DNA of 64,000 nt from Cupriavidus taiwanensis LMG 19424 (GCF_000069785.1 NC_010528.1:2170001-2234000); one strand, 5' to 3'; shown: positions 49,697-57,851, counted from the stretch's first letter. Notes: generated by a model not told the origin, from the letters alone. Numbers and translations: made by a program.

Positions 49697-50674
49697 TTAT
49701 TCCGGCTGGATGCCCGCGTCCTTCACCAGCCGCGCCCACTTCTGCAGCTCGGCCACGACAAACTGGTTGAGCTCGGCCGGCGTGCTGCCGAACGGCTCGA
49801 AGCCCAGCGCGTGGAACTGCGCCGCATGCTGCTTGCTGGTGGCGATCGCGACCAGTTCGCGGTTCAGGCGCTCGACCACCGGGGCCGGCACCCCGGCCGG
49901 CGCGAACACGCCGTTCCACGAGGTCACGTCGAAGCCCTTCAGTTCCGGCACGCTCGCCAGCGGCGGCAGGTCCGGCAGCAGTGCGCTGCGCTGCGCGGTG
50001 GTCACCGCCAGCGCGCGCAACTTGCCGGCGCGCACGTTGGCGATGCCGGCGGCAAAGTCGACGAACATGGCCTGCACCTGGCCGCCCATCACATCGGTCA
50101 TGGCGGGCGGCGTGCTCTTGTACGGCACATGCAGCATCTTCAGCCCCGCCATCTTCGACAGCGTCGCGCCCGAGACGATGCCGGTGCTGTTGCCGCTGGC
50201 ATAGGTCAGGCCCGGATGCGCCTTGGCGTAGTCGACGAACTCGCGCAGCGTCTTGACCGGCAGCGCCGGGTTGACCACCAGCATGAATGGCAGATTGCCC
50301 ATGCGCGAGATCGGCGTGAAATCCTTGACCGGGTCATAGCGCAGCTGCTTCATCAGCGACGGGTTGGCCGAATGCGTGGTGTTGGTGGTCATGAACAGCG
50401 TATAGCCGTCGGCGGGGGCCTTGGCCACGAACTCGGCGGCGATGGTGCCGTTGGCGCCGGGCTTGTTGTCCACCACCACCGGCTGCTGCAGCGACTCGCC
50501 CAGGTACTTCGCGGTCAGGCGCGCCACCGCGTCGGTACCGCTGCCCGCTGCAAACGGCACCACCAGGCGCAACGGCTTGTTGGGGAATTCATCGCCGGCC
50601 AGCGCCGGAGTCGCGGCCAGTGCCGCGCTGCAACCCAGCACCAGGCCGGCAAAAGTGTTTTTGAAGGACTTCAC
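49697..50674 (-). CDS. Tripartite tricarboxylate transporter (Bug-family) substrate-binding protein
   Basis: A 325-residue periplasmic binding protein with a signal peptide (MKSFKNTFAGLVLGCSAALA, cleavage after ATPALAG). It has the Bug-family blocks FPNKPLRLVVPFAAGSGTDAVARL, VVDNKPGANGTIAAEFVAK and HVPYKSTPPAMTDVMGGQV. Bug proteins capture carboxylates, mostly for TctAB-type transporters or as solute sensors; no tctA or tctB is in the window. It starts with GTG behind AGGAGA. Its place upstream of the dehydrogenase and CoA-transferase genes suggests that it binds their organic acid substrate. Confidence 0.93.
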   Translation of the reverse strand: MKSFKNTFAGLVLGCSAALAATPALAGDEFPNKPLRLVVPFAAGSGTDAVARLTAKYLGESLQQPVVVDNKPGANGTIAAEFVAKAPADGYTLFMTTNTTHSANPSLMKQLRYDPVKDFTPISRMGNLPFMLVVNPALPVKTLREFVDYAKAHPGLTYASGNSTGIVSGATLSKMAGLKMLHVPYKSTPPAMTDVMGGQVQAMFVDFAAGIANVRAGKLRALAVTTAQRSALLPDLPPLASVPELKGFDVTSWNGVFAPAGVPAPVVERLNRELVAIATSKQHAAQFHALGFEPFGSTPAELNQFVVAELQKWARLVKDAGIQPE

Positions 50675-50721
50675 GGTGGTTGTCTCCTGTCGTTTTGCGC
50701 CCTGCCGTGACCCGTCGCGCC

Positions 50722-51111
50722 TCAGGCGGGCCGGATCACGCGCTCAGGGGATTCCTCGTAAGGCGGGGAATAGATCACCAGAATCTTCGCCGGCTCGTCG
50801 CTGACCACGGTGAAGACGTGCATCTGGTCGGGGGGAAAGAAGCAGCAATCGCCGGGGCCCAGCTCCCGGCGCTGCCCGCCGACCTCGGCGACGGCGCGGC
50901 CTTCCAGCACGTAGCAGACCTGTTCGATACCGGGATGCGCGTGCGGCAGCGCGCCCTTGCCTTTTTCGATGGTGCCGTGGATCACTTCCAGATGGCGCGA
51001 GCCGACCGTCTCGGGCGCGATCAGGCGGCGGTTGAGCGTGCCGACATGGTTGGCGGGGTGGTAGCCCGCGACGTCCATGGTCGAGACGAAGTAGACGGGT
51101 TGATCCGGCAT
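50722..51111 (-). CDS. Cupin-domain protein
   Basis: A 129-residue single-domain cupin. Motif 1 is visible as ALPHAHPGIEQVCYVLEGRAVAEVGG and motif 2 as PGDCCFFPPDQMHVFTVV, with histidines and a glutamate suited to bind a metal. The start MPDQPVYFV with GGAG upstream was preferred to an ATG six codons earlier. It is the first gene of the cluster. Its role could be catalytic (an isomerase, dioxygenase or decarboxylase) or sensory; sequence does not decide. Confidence 0.88.
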   Translation of the reverse strand: MPDQPVYFVSTMDVAGYHPANHVGTLNRRLIAPETVGSRHLEVIHGTIEKGKGALPHAHPGIEQVCYVLEGRAVAEVGGQRRELGPGDCCFFPPDQMHVFTVVSDEPAKILVIYSPPYEESPERVIRPA

Positions 51112-51127
51112 GCGGGTCTCCTGCTTC

Positions 51128-51175
51128 AATTCATGTTTATGAAAAATAGTTTATATCCATGAATTTATTCGTCAA
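51128..51175 (-). promoter_or_regulatory. Promoter and inverted repeat of the cupin-CoA-transferase operon
   Basis: An AT-rich island in GC-rich surroundings. On the minus strand TTGACG (51170-51175), a 16 bp spacer and TAAACT (51148-51153) form a sigma-70-like promoter. An inverted repeat AATTCATG (51128-51135) / CATGAATT (51158-51165) spans it: one arm lies in the spacer and the other downstream of the -10. This is the expected layout for an operator of the IclR regulator encoded at the end of the operon. Confidence 0.6.
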
Positions 51176-51320
51176 ACGATTTTTGGCGTGAGTGCGGGTT
51201 TACCGGGAGGCACGGGGGGGCACGTCGGCAACAACCGCGTTATCATTCGCAGATCGCGCCCAGCCAAGCGCGCACGCCCGTGACTCCGGCCCGTCCGCCG
51301 GCCCTCGTTGCACTGCATTC

Positions 51321-51350
51321 TTGACAGTGCTGTCGTATACATGCGATAGT
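51321..51350 (+). promoter_or_regulatory. Sigma-70 promoter, probably of rpsU
   Basis: A perfect TTGACA (51321-51326), an 18 bp spacer and GATAGT (51345-51350). The spacer contains GTATAC (51335-51340), a palindromic GTWWAC site. The rpsU start is about 220 bp downstream, so rpsU mRNA would have a long leader. Within that leader TGTCAGG and CCTGACA can pair, and a GCCGCC/GGCGGC hairpin lies just before the ribosome site. The rest of the 467 bp gap 51112-51578 shows no gene. Confidence 0.6.
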
Positions 51351-51578
51351 TACGGGCGTATAGCATTCATGGAAACCGGTACTGTCAGGCTCCAGTTGTG
51401 TTCGGACCTGGCGCTATCACCCCTGACACTGGTTGCACGGACTGAAACGTCCACATCTTTCAGGTTCGCGGGGGCGCACCCGGGCATCGGCCCGGCGTGC
51501 AATACCAGTCGCTCCGGCGACCGCAGTTTCCCCCCGTGTGAACCAGCCGCCCCGGCGGCAATCCCCTAAAGGACTGAA

Positions 51579-51791
51579 TTGACTAAGATCGTCTTGAAAC
51601 CCGGTGAGCCCGTTGAAGTTGCAATGCGGCGTTTCCGTCGTGCCATTCTGCAGACTGGCCTGATCGTTGAACTCAAGAGCCGTACCGCTTACGAGAAGCC
51701 GACGACCGAGCGCAAGCGCAAGAAGAAGGCCGCCGAAGCACGCCTGCGCAAGCGCCTGCGCATGCAGATGCTGCCGAAGAAGATGTACTGA
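51579..51791 (+). CDS. rpsU: Ribosomal protein S21 (bS21)
   Basis: A 70-residue basic protein of the small subunit, involved in initiation on natural mRNAs. Its sequence ([20 protein letters not shown] ... [14 protein letters not shown]) is typical. The start codon is TTG, behind an AAAGGA site at good spacing; no ATG or GTG is available in frame, so the TTG is real. It is a single-gene unit with a promoter at 51321 and a terminator at 51829. Confidence 0.97.
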   Translation: MTKIVLKPGEPVEVAMRRFRRAILQTGLIVELKSRTAYEKPTTERKRKKKAAEARLRKRLRMQMLPKKMY

Positions 51792-51828
51792 TTCCGGTAC
51801 GCTTCGCTGCCCGGCATCGCGGGGCAAG

Positions 51829-51856
51829 AAAAACCGCCAGTTCGCTGGCGGTTTTT
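51829..51856 (+). terminator. Intrinsic terminator of rpsU
   Basis: A perfect 12 bp stem (AAAAACCGCCAG with its complement) with the stable TTCG tetraloop ends in a run of seven Ts, about 40 bp after the rpsU stop. Confidence 0.94.
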
Positions 51857-51986
51857 TTATGCCCGCGCGCAGGGCGTGCCGCCTGCGCGCCCACGGGCTC
51901 TGCTGCGGTGCGCCACCTGAGCGCCGCGCGGATGACCGGCATAATGGCGGATATTGCGCCGTTGCGGCGCCACACCGGACCCTGCC

Positions 51987-52898
51987 TTGACTGCCATCCT
52001 CGAGTTGCGCAAGGTGCGCAAGCAATACGGCGACACGGTCGTGGTCGACAACCTCGACCTCCAGGTTTTCCGCGGCCAGTGCTTCGGCCTGCTGGGCCCC
52101 AACGGCGCCGGCAAGACCACCACGCTGCGGCTGCTGCTGGGACTGACCACGCCCATGGCGGGCACGCTGACACTGTGCGGCGAGCCCATTCCCGAGCGCG
52201 CGCCGCAGGCGCGCATGCGCGTGGGCGTGGTGCCGCAGTTCGACAATCTCGACCCGGACTTCTCGGTGATCGAGAACCTGCGCATCTTCGGGCGCTACTT
52301 CGGGCTGTCGTCGGCCGAGATCGAGCGGCGCGTGCCGAGGCTGCTGGAATTCGCGCGGCTGGAAAACCGCGCCGACGCGCAGGTGCGCGACCTCTCCGGC
52401 GGCATGCGCCGGCGCCTGACCGTGGCCCGCGCGCTGATCAACGACCCGGACCTGCTGGTCATGGACGAGCCCACCACCGGCCTGGACCCGCAGGCGCGCC
52501 ACCTGATCTGGGAGCGGCTGAAGTCGCTGATGGCCAGCGGCAAGACCATCCTGCTGACCACGCACTTCATGGAAGAGGCCGAACGGCTGTGCAACTACCT
52601 GTGCGTGATCGACGGCGGCCGCAAGATCGCCGAAGGCAAGCCGCACGAGCTGATCGACAGCCAGATCGGCTGCGACGTGGTCGAGGTCTATGGCGATGAA
52701 CTGGACACGCTGCGCGGCACGCTGACGCCGCTGGCGCAGCGCACCGAGATGAGCGGCGAGACACTGTTCTGCTACGTGCGCGAGCCCGCCCCGCTGCTGG
52801 CGGCGCTGCACGGCAGGAGCGGCGTGCGCTACCTGCACCGCCCGGCCAACCTCGAGGACGTGTTCCTCAAGCTGACCGGCCGCGAGATGCGGGACTGA
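51987..52898 (+). CDS. ABC transporter ATP-binding protein, NodI-like
   Basis: A 303-residue ATPase with Walker [12 protein letters not shown]-loop [13 protein letters not shown], signature [11 protein letters not shown], Walker [14 protein letters not shown] and the switch histidine in LLTTHFMEE. The C-terminal 70 residues are the extension seen in ABC-2 type exporters. Sequence and pairing resemble NodI/NodJ, but homologues are common outside nodulating bacteria and the cargo is unknown. The TTG start ([10 protein letters not shown]) was chosen; another TTG lies 33 bp upstream. The permease gene follows 13 bp later. Confidence 0.92.
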   Translation: MTAILELRKVRKQYGDTVVVDNLDLQVFRGQCFGLLGPNGAGKTTTLRLLLGLTTPMAGTLTLCGEPIPERAPQARMRVGVVPQFDNLDPDFSVIENLRIFGRYFGLSSAEIERRVPRLLEFARLENRADAQVRDLSGGMRRRLTVARALINDPDLLVMDEPTTGLDPQARHLIWERLKSLMASGKTILLTTHFMEEAERLCNYLCVIDGGRKIAEGKPHELIDSQIGCDVVEVYGDELDTLRGTLTPLAQRTEMSGETLFCYVREPAPLLAALHGRSGVRYLHRPANLEDVFLKLTGREMRD

Positions 52899-52911
52899 AC
52901 CAAGGGACGAC

Positions 52912-53763
52912 ATGAGCGAACAGGATCCCCGCGCGGACGCCACCGATGCCTCCCCCGCCACCGCCATGGCGGCGCGACAGACCTATCCGCAGCCGCTGCT
53001 GCCGCGCAACCTGCGCAACTGGATGATGGTCTGGTACCGCAACTACATGGTGTGGAAGAAGCTGGCCATTCCGTCGATGATCGGCAACCTGGCCGATCCG
53101 ATGATCTACCTGTTCGGGCTGGGGCTCGGACTGGGGCTGATGGTCGGCCAGGTCAATGGCGTGTCGTATATCGCCTTCCTGGCGGCCGGCACCACCGCGT
53201 CCAGCGTGATGATGTCGGCCAGCTTCGAGTCGATGTATTCGGCGTTCTCGCGCATGCATGTGCAGCGCACCTGGGAAGCGATCATGCATGCGCCGCTGAC
53301 GCTGGGCGACGTGGTGCTGGGGGAAATCGCCTGGGCCGCCAGCAAGGCCGTGCTGTCTGGGCTGGCGATCATGCTGGTGGCGGGCGCGCTCGGCTATGCG
53401 CAGATGCCGGGGGCGCTGCTGGCGCTGCCGGTCATCGTGCTGGCCGGGATTGCCTTCGCCGCGCTGGCGATGATCGTGACCGCGCTGGCGCCCAGCTACG
53501 ACTTCTTCATGTTCTACCAGACCCTGGTGATGACGCCGATGCTGCTGTTGTCGGGCGTATTCTTCCCGCTGGAACAACTGCCCGAAGGCGTGCAGGCAGC
53601 GACCAAGGTGCTGCCGCTGGCGCACGCCGTGGCGCTGATCCGCCCGCTGATGCTGGGCCGCCCGGTCGACGGCGCCGGCCTGCATCTTGCGGTGCTGGCC
53701 GTTTATGCAGTGGCCGCGCTGGTGGTATGCCTGGTGCTGCTGCGCCGCCGGCTGCTGCGCTGA
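52912..53763 (+). CDS. ABC-2 type transporter permease, NodJ-like
   Basis: A 283-residue membrane protein with six predicted helices and the ABC-2 signature region. It has a roughly 40-residue cytoplasmic N terminus, the WYRNYMVWKKLAIPSMIGNLADPMIYLFG entry helix, and near the end QTLVMTPMLLLSGVFFPLEQLPEGVQ. It pairs with the ATPase immediately upstream to form a homodimeric exporter. Nothing nearby suggests lipo-chitin oligosaccharide synthesis, so a general export role is more likely. Confidence 0.92.
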   Translation: MSEQDPRADATDASPATAMAARQTYPQPLLPRNLRNWMMVWYRNYMVWKKLAIPSMIGNLADPMIYLFGLGLGLGLMVGQVNGVSYIAFLAAGTTASSVMMSASFESMYSAFSRMHVQRTWEAIMHAPLTLGDVVLGEIAWAASKAVLSGLAIMLVAGALGYAQMPGALLALPVIVLAGIAFAALAMIVTALAPSYDFFMFYQTLVMTPMLLLSGVFFPLEQLPEGVQAATKVLPLAHAVALIRPLMLGRPVDGAGLHLAVLAVYAVAALVVCLVLLRRRLLR

Positions 53764-53802
53764 TTCCGTCCCATGCCAGGCTCAACCATTACTACGTGTT
53801 CC

Positions 53803-54138
53803 ATGCAGTCTTTATTTCCCCGCTTGCGTCGCAACCTGCGCAACGATAGCGAAACCTCCGCCAATCTGCAGCGCATTGCCCTGATGCTGGCGGCCGCCTG
53901 CGCCACCGTGTCGCTGTCCGGCTGCATGGTGGTCGGCGCCACCGTGGCCGTCGGCAGCGCCGCGGTGTCGACCGTGGCGACGGTCGGGTCGGCAGCGGTC
54001 AGCGTGGCCTCCACCGCGGTCGGCGCCACCTACGACGTCACCGCCGCCGGCGTGAAGGCGATGGCCGGCAGCGATGAGCCGGCACCGCAAGCGCCTGCCC
54101 TGCAAGAACCGGCCCCGGTGGTCGCGGCGACAGAGTAG
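53803..54138 (+). CDS. Small putative lipoprotein with Gly/Ala/Val repeats
   Basis: A 111-residue protein of unknown function. A hydrophobic stretch ending in LSGC (about residue 41) looks like a lipoprotein signal, although the segment before it is long, so the true start may be later or the protein may simply be membrane-anchored. After it come VGSAAVSTVATVGSAAVSVA-type repeats of small residues and an Ala/Pro-rich tail. It starts 39 bp after the permease gene and ends four bases before the convergent metZ stop. Confidence 0.6.
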   Translation: MQSLFPRLRRNLRNDSETSANLQRIALMLAAACATVSLSGCMVVGATVAVGSAAVSTVATVGSAAVSVASTAVGATYDVTAAGVKAMAGSDEPAPQAPALQEPAPVVAATE

Positions 54139-54142
54139 CGCC

Positions 54143-55348
54143 TCAGTCGCCCAGGCCGCGCAGCAGGTCGGCCTTCAGGTCTTCGACGGACTCCAGCCCC
54201 ACCGCCAGGCGGATCAGCCCTTCGCCCACGCCCGCGGCCGCCTTGGCCTCGGGGCTGACGCGCGCGTGCGTGGTGGTGTACGGGTGCGTGATGGTGGTGC
54301 GGGTGTCGCCCAGGTTGCCGGTGATCGAGCACAGCCGCGTGTTGTCGATCACGCGCCAGGCGTTGGCGCGCTGCTGCTCGGGCGTGGCGCCCTTCAGCTC
54401 GAACGAAACGATCGCGCCGCCGCCGCTCTGCTGGCGCATGGCAATCTCGTGCTGCGGGTGCGACGCCAGCGCCGGGTGGAACACGCGCGCCACCGCCGGG
54501 TGCGATTCGAGGAACTGCGCCAGCGCCAGCGCGCTGGAGGAATGGCGCTCCATGCGGATTGCCAGTGTCTCCATGCCCTTGAGCAGCACCCAGGCATTGA
54601 AGGCCGACAGCGTCGGCCCGGCGGTGCGCACGAACGGGAACACCTTGCCCATGATGAAGTCTTGCGAGCCCAGCACCGCGCCGCCCAGCACGCGGCCCTG
54701 GCCATCGATATGCTTGGTGGCGGAGTGCACCACGATATCGGCGCCGAATTTCATCGGCTGCTGCAGCGCGGGCGAGCAGAAGCAGTTGTCGACCACCAGC
54801 AGCGCGTTGGCGTCGTGGGCGATGTCGGCCGCCGCCGCGATGTCAGCCACCTCGGTCAACGGGTTCGACGGCGTCTCCAGGAAGAACAGCTTCGTGTTCG
54901 GCCGCACTGCCGCACGCCACGCTTCTAGGTCGGTCGGGTCGACAAAGGTCGTCTCCACGCCGAACTTCCCGAAGATATTGTTGAACAGCGTCATGGTCGA
55001 GCCGAAGATCGCGCGCGAGCTGACCAGGTGGTCGCCGGCCTGCATCGACGACAGCACCACCGACAGGATCGCGCTCATGCCCGACGCCGTGGCCATGCAG
55101 GCCTGCGCCCCTTCCAGCGCGGCCAGGCGCGACTGGAACATCGACACGGTCGGGTTGGTGAAACGCGAATAGGTGTAGCCCTCTTCCGAGTTGGCAAAGC
55201 GCTCGGCGGCCTCGGCGGCGCTGTTGAAGCAGAAGCTTGAGGTCAGGTACATGGCCTCGGAGTGCTCCATGAACTCGCTGCGCAGCGTGCCGGCGCGCAC
55301 GCCAAGAGTATCGATGCCGAGCGATTCAGGATTGAGCGGTTGGTTCAT
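54143..55348 (-). CDS. metZ: O-succinylhomoserine sulfhydrylase
   Basis: MetZ makes homocysteine directly from O-succinylhomoserine and sulfide, a PLP-dependent step of methionine synthesis. The 401-residue Cys/Met-metabolism enzyme has YTYSRFTNPTVSMFQ, the PLP lysine in HSATKHIDGQGRVLGG, and FLETPSNP. The ATG giving MNQPLNPESLG was chosen; the upstream open frame of 67 codons crosses the leader terminator. It follows purF in the same direction but has its own promoter, a SAM-II-like riboswitch and a terminator hairpin in its 280-nt leader. Confidence 0.96.
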   Translation of the reverse strand: MNQPLNPESLGIDTLGVRAGTLRSEFMEHSEAMYLTSSFCFNSAAEAAERFANSEEGYTYSRFTNPTVSMFQSRLAALEGAQACMATASGMSAILSVVLSSMQAGDHLVSSRAIFGSTMTLFNNIFGKFGVETTFVDPTDLEAWRAAVRPNTKLFFLETPSNPLTEVADIAAAADIAHDANALLVVDNCFCSPALQQPMKFGADIVVHSATKHIDGQGRVLGGAVLGSQDFIMGKVFPFVRTAGPTLSAFNAWVLLKGMETLAIRMERHSSSALALAQFLESHPAVARVFHPALASHPQHEIAMRQQSGGGAIVSFELKGATPEQQRANAWRVIDNTRLCSITGNLGDTRTTITHPYTTTHARVSPEAKAAAGVGEGLIRLAVGLESVEDLKADLLRGLGD

Positions 55349-55428
55349 GCTGGTGGCGCGGTCGTACCCGCGCGAATGCGATGGTTTCGACAAGCTGCGC
55401 ACCGGCCCGGTGGACGGCGCGCGGCCAT

Positions 55429-55469
55429 GAAAAAAGCCCGTGCGATCGGATGGTCGGATCGACGGGCTT
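55429..55469 (-). terminator. Intrinsic terminator in the metZ leader
   Basis: On the minus strand AAGCCCGT pairs with ACGGGCTT, extended by CGATC/GATCG inside, and is followed by six Ts. It lies 80 bp upstream of the metZ start and about 100 nt downstream of the SAM-II-like aptamer. It could be the riboswitch-controlled attenuator of metZ or simply catch transcripts from purF. Confidence 0.8.
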
Positions 55470-55571
55470 GCTGTTCTGCGAATGGCCGTGGGCTTCAGGC
55501 TGTGGCGGCCGGCTTCCGGGCCTCGCGGCGCCGGCAAGGCGCTGCGCATCGGGAATCGTTGCTGGCCACCA

Positions 55572-55630
55572 TCTCTTTAGCTGTTTCGGGCTGTACCCGC
55601 GTCCGCAAGCTGACTATCAAATCGACGCCC
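55572..55630 (-). ncRNA. SAM-II (metA-type) riboswitch, candidate
   Basis: Read on the minus strand, this leader segment has the order of elements of the SAM-II aptamer. The P1 arm GCGTC (55624-55628) is followed by GATTTG (55618-55623), then CTTGC, then the other P1 arm GACGC (55599-55603), then the conserved GCTAAAG (55575-55581), whose bases form the pseudoknot in known examples. A small hairpin CGGG-TACAG-CCCG (55587-55599) sits in the third loop. It lies immediately after the metZ promoter and upstream of metZ, a sulfur gene class that SAM-II controls. High SAM would be expected to lower metZ expression. Identification is by eye against the remembered consensus. Confidence 0.72.
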
Positions 55631-55634
55631 GGCC

Positions 55635-55663
55635 ATGTTACGGCCGGGCCCCGCATTCGTCAA
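55635..55663 (-). promoter_or_regulatory. Sigma-70 promoter of metZ
   Basis: On the minus strand TTGACG (55658-55663), a 17 bp spacer and TAACAT (55635-55640). Transcription would start near 55628, right at the first arm of the riboswitch aptamer. The -10 lies in the loop of a GCCCGGCC/GGCCGGGC inverted repeat (55627-55649). Confidence 0.7.
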
Positions 55664-55678
55664 CGCGCGCGGCGCGGC

Positions 55679-57208
55679 TTACTCGTTGCCGCCGGAGCGC
55701 TGCAGGTGCAGTTGCGAGCGCTCGGTGTCAGCGCCGGTGCCGTCGCGGTCGGCCTGGCTGCGCGCGGTTTCCAGGCGATCCAGGTAGGCCTCGTCGATAT
55801 CGCCGGTGATGTAGCGGCCGTCGAAGCACGAGGCGTCGAAGTCGTTCAGCGCCGGGTTGATGTCGCGCACCGCCTGCTTCATCGCTTCCACGTCCTGGTA
55901 CACCAGCTTGTCCGCGCCGATGATCTTGGCGATCTCTTCGTGCGTGCGGCCATGCGCTACCAGTTCGCTGCGGGTCGGCATGTCGATGCCGTACACGTTG
56001 GGGAACTTCACCGGCGGCGCGGCCGAGGCGAAGATCACCTTGTTGGCGCCGGCGTCGCGCGCCATCTGCACGATCTCGAACGAGGTGGTGCCGCGCACGA
56101 TCGAGTCGTCGACGATCAGCACGTTCTTGCCCTTGAACTCCACGCCCATGGCGTTGAGCTTCTGGCGCACGGACTTCTTGCGCACCGCCTGGCCAGGCAT
56201 GATGAAGGTGCGGCCGACGTAGCGGTTCTTGAAGAAGCCTTCGCGGTAGTTCACTCCCAGACGGTTGGCAACCTGCATCGCGGCCGGACGGCTGGAATCG
56301 GGAATCGGCATGACCACGTCGATATCGCCGGCCGACACTTCCTGGCGGATCTTCTCGGCCAGGTAGTCGCCCATGCGCAGGCGCGCGTCGTAGACCGGCA
56401 CGCCATCGATGCACGAATCCGGACGCGCCAGGTAGACGTACTCGAAAATGCAGGGCGTCAGCACCGGGTTGTCGGCGCATTGCTTGCTGTAGAGCTTGCC
56501 GTCGAGGTCGATGAAGATGGCCTCGCCCGCTGCCACGTCGCGCTCGAACTTGTAGCCGATGCCTTCCAGCGCCACCGATTCCGAGGCGACCATCCATTCC
56601 TTGCCGGTGGGCGTCTCGACGCTGCCCAGGCACAGCGGCCGGATGCCGAACGGATCGCGCACCGCCAGCATGCCGTAGCCGGCGATCTGCGCCGAGATCG
56701 CGTACGAGCCGCGCACGCGGCGGTGCATGCCCGCCACGGCCTTGAAGATGGTTTCCGGATCGAGCGCCATGCCGTTGCTGGCGCGCTGCAGCTCGTCGGC
56801 CAGCACGTTCAGCAGCACTTCGGTATCCGAATGCGTGTTGATATGGCGGCGGTCGCGGCGGAACATCTCCTCGCGCAGCTGCTGCCAGTTGGTCAGGTTG
56901 CCGTTATGCGCCAGGATGATGCCGTAGGGGGCGTTGACGTAGAACGGCTGCGCCTCTTCCTCGCTCGAGGCCGAGCCGGCGGTCGGGTAGCGCACCTGGC
57001 CGATGCCCGCGTTGCCGGGCAGGCCGCGCATATTGCGCGTGCGGAAGACATCGCGCACCAGGCCGTTGGCCTTGTGCATGTGGAAGGTACTGCCGTTGGC
57101 GGTGGCGATGCCGGCAGCATCCTGTCCGCGGTGTTGCAACAACAGCAGGCTGTCGTAAATCAGTTGGTTGACAGGCGTGGATGACACCACACCGACGATA
57201 CCGCACAT
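55679..57208 (-). CDS. purF: Amidophosphoribosyltransferase
   Basis: PurF makes 5-phosphoribosylamine from PRPP and glutamine, the committed step of purine synthesis. The 509 residues start MCGIVGVV, so Cys2 is the exposed glutaminase nucleophile after methionine removal. The glutaminase half shows HNGNLTNW and the C-terminal phosphoribosyltransferase half has the PRPP motif [13 protein letters not shown]. There are no cysteines arranged for an iron-sulfur cluster and no propeptide, so it is the E. coli-type enzyme. It follows cvpA by 104 bp. Confidence 0.98.
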   Translation of the reverse strand: MCGIVGVVSSTPVNQLIYDSLLLLQHRGQDAAGIATANGSTFHMHKANGLVRDVFRTRNMRGLPGNAGIGQVRYPTAGSASSEEEAQPFYVNAPYGIILAHNGNLTNWQQLREEMFRRDRRHINTHSDTEVLLNVLADELQRASNGMALDPETIFKAVAGMHRRVRGSYAISAQIAGYGMLAVRDPFGIRPLCLGSVETPTGKEWMVASESVALEGIGYKFERDVAAGEAIFIDLDGKLYSKQCADNPVLTPCIFEYVYLARPDSCIDGVPVYDARLRMGDYLAEKIRQEVSAGDIDVVMPIPDSSRPAAMQVANRLGVNYREGFFKNRYVGRTFIMPGQAVRKKSVRQKLNAMGVEFKGKNVLIVDDSIVRGTTSFEIVQMARDAGANKVIFASAAPPVKFPNVYGIDMPTRSELVAHGRTHEEIAKIIGADKLVYQDVEAMKQAVRDINPALNDFDASCFDGRYITGDIDEAYLDRLETARSQADRDGTGADTERSQLHLQRSGGNE

Positions 57209-57312
57209 GCCAAGCTCCCAGGAAAGGCTTTGATTCAGGGGGGCGCAGCCCGGCCCGGGATCCTCCGGGCCCGAAGGCCTGCGTTACTACCAGCCGCGCA
57301 ACGTGCCCGGCC

Positions 57313-57810
57313 TTATGTCTTCACGTACTTCGCCAGCTCCGGCGGCAGCCATGGCTTGATCGACTCCATGGCCTGCATCACATACGGGCGGCTCACCGCA
57401 TCGCGCCAGAACGGTTCTTCCGGCAATTTCGTCAGGCTGGCCAGCGTCACCATCACCATCACCAGCAGCACGCCGCGCAGCACGCCGAACACCAGTCCGA
57501 GGCCACGGTCGGCGGGCTTGAGGCCGGTGCTCTCCAGCAACTGCCCGACCACCATGCCGGCCAGCGAGGCGCCCAGCACGGTGCCGATCAGCAGCACCAC
57601 GAAGCCCAGCGCATGGCGAGCCAGCTCGCCGCCCGGCAGCGACTCGGGCATCCAGCCCGCGGCGACCGCGCCGTAGCGGAACGCCACCCAGAACGCCACC
57701 ACCCAGCCGATCAGCGACAGCACCTCGCGCACCAGGCCGCGCAGCACGCCCAGCAGGCCCGAGGCCAGCAGGATGAAGACCACGGCATAGTCGAAGAAAG
57801 TCGGCTGCAT
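57313..57810 (-). CDS. cvpA: CvpA-family membrane protein
   Basis: A 165-residue inner-membrane protein with four hydrophobic helices, starting TFFDYAVVFILLASGLLGVLRGLVREV, the family hallmark. CvpA was named for colicin V production in E. coli and has since been linked to envelope stress; its activity is unknown. It sits directly upstream of purF, the conserved cvpA-purF pair, and 41 bp after the SPOR protein gene. Confidence 0.93.
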   Translation of the reverse strand: MQPTFFDYAVVFILLASGLLGVLRGLVREVLSLIGWVVAFWVAFRYGAVAAGWMPESLPGGELARHALGFVVLLIGTVLGASLAGMVVGQLLESTGLKPADRGLGLVFGVLRGVLLVMVMVTLASLTKLPEEPFWRDAVSRPYVMQAMESIKPWLPPELAKYVKT

Positions 57811-57851
57811 CGTTGCTGGCGGCCAGGCACGCGTGCCGGCCGCGGCGCCCC

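Noticed and set aside
51987..53763. A nodulation-factor export system.
   Set aside because: NodI/NodJ-like genes occur widely in non-symbiotic Burkholderiales, and no nodABC or symbiosis genes are in the window.
55627..55649. GCCCGGCC/GGCCGGGC hairpin as the purF terminator.
   Set aside because: It lacks a T run on the minus strand and coincides with the -10 of the metZ promoter. It may contribute but is not a convincing intrinsic terminator.
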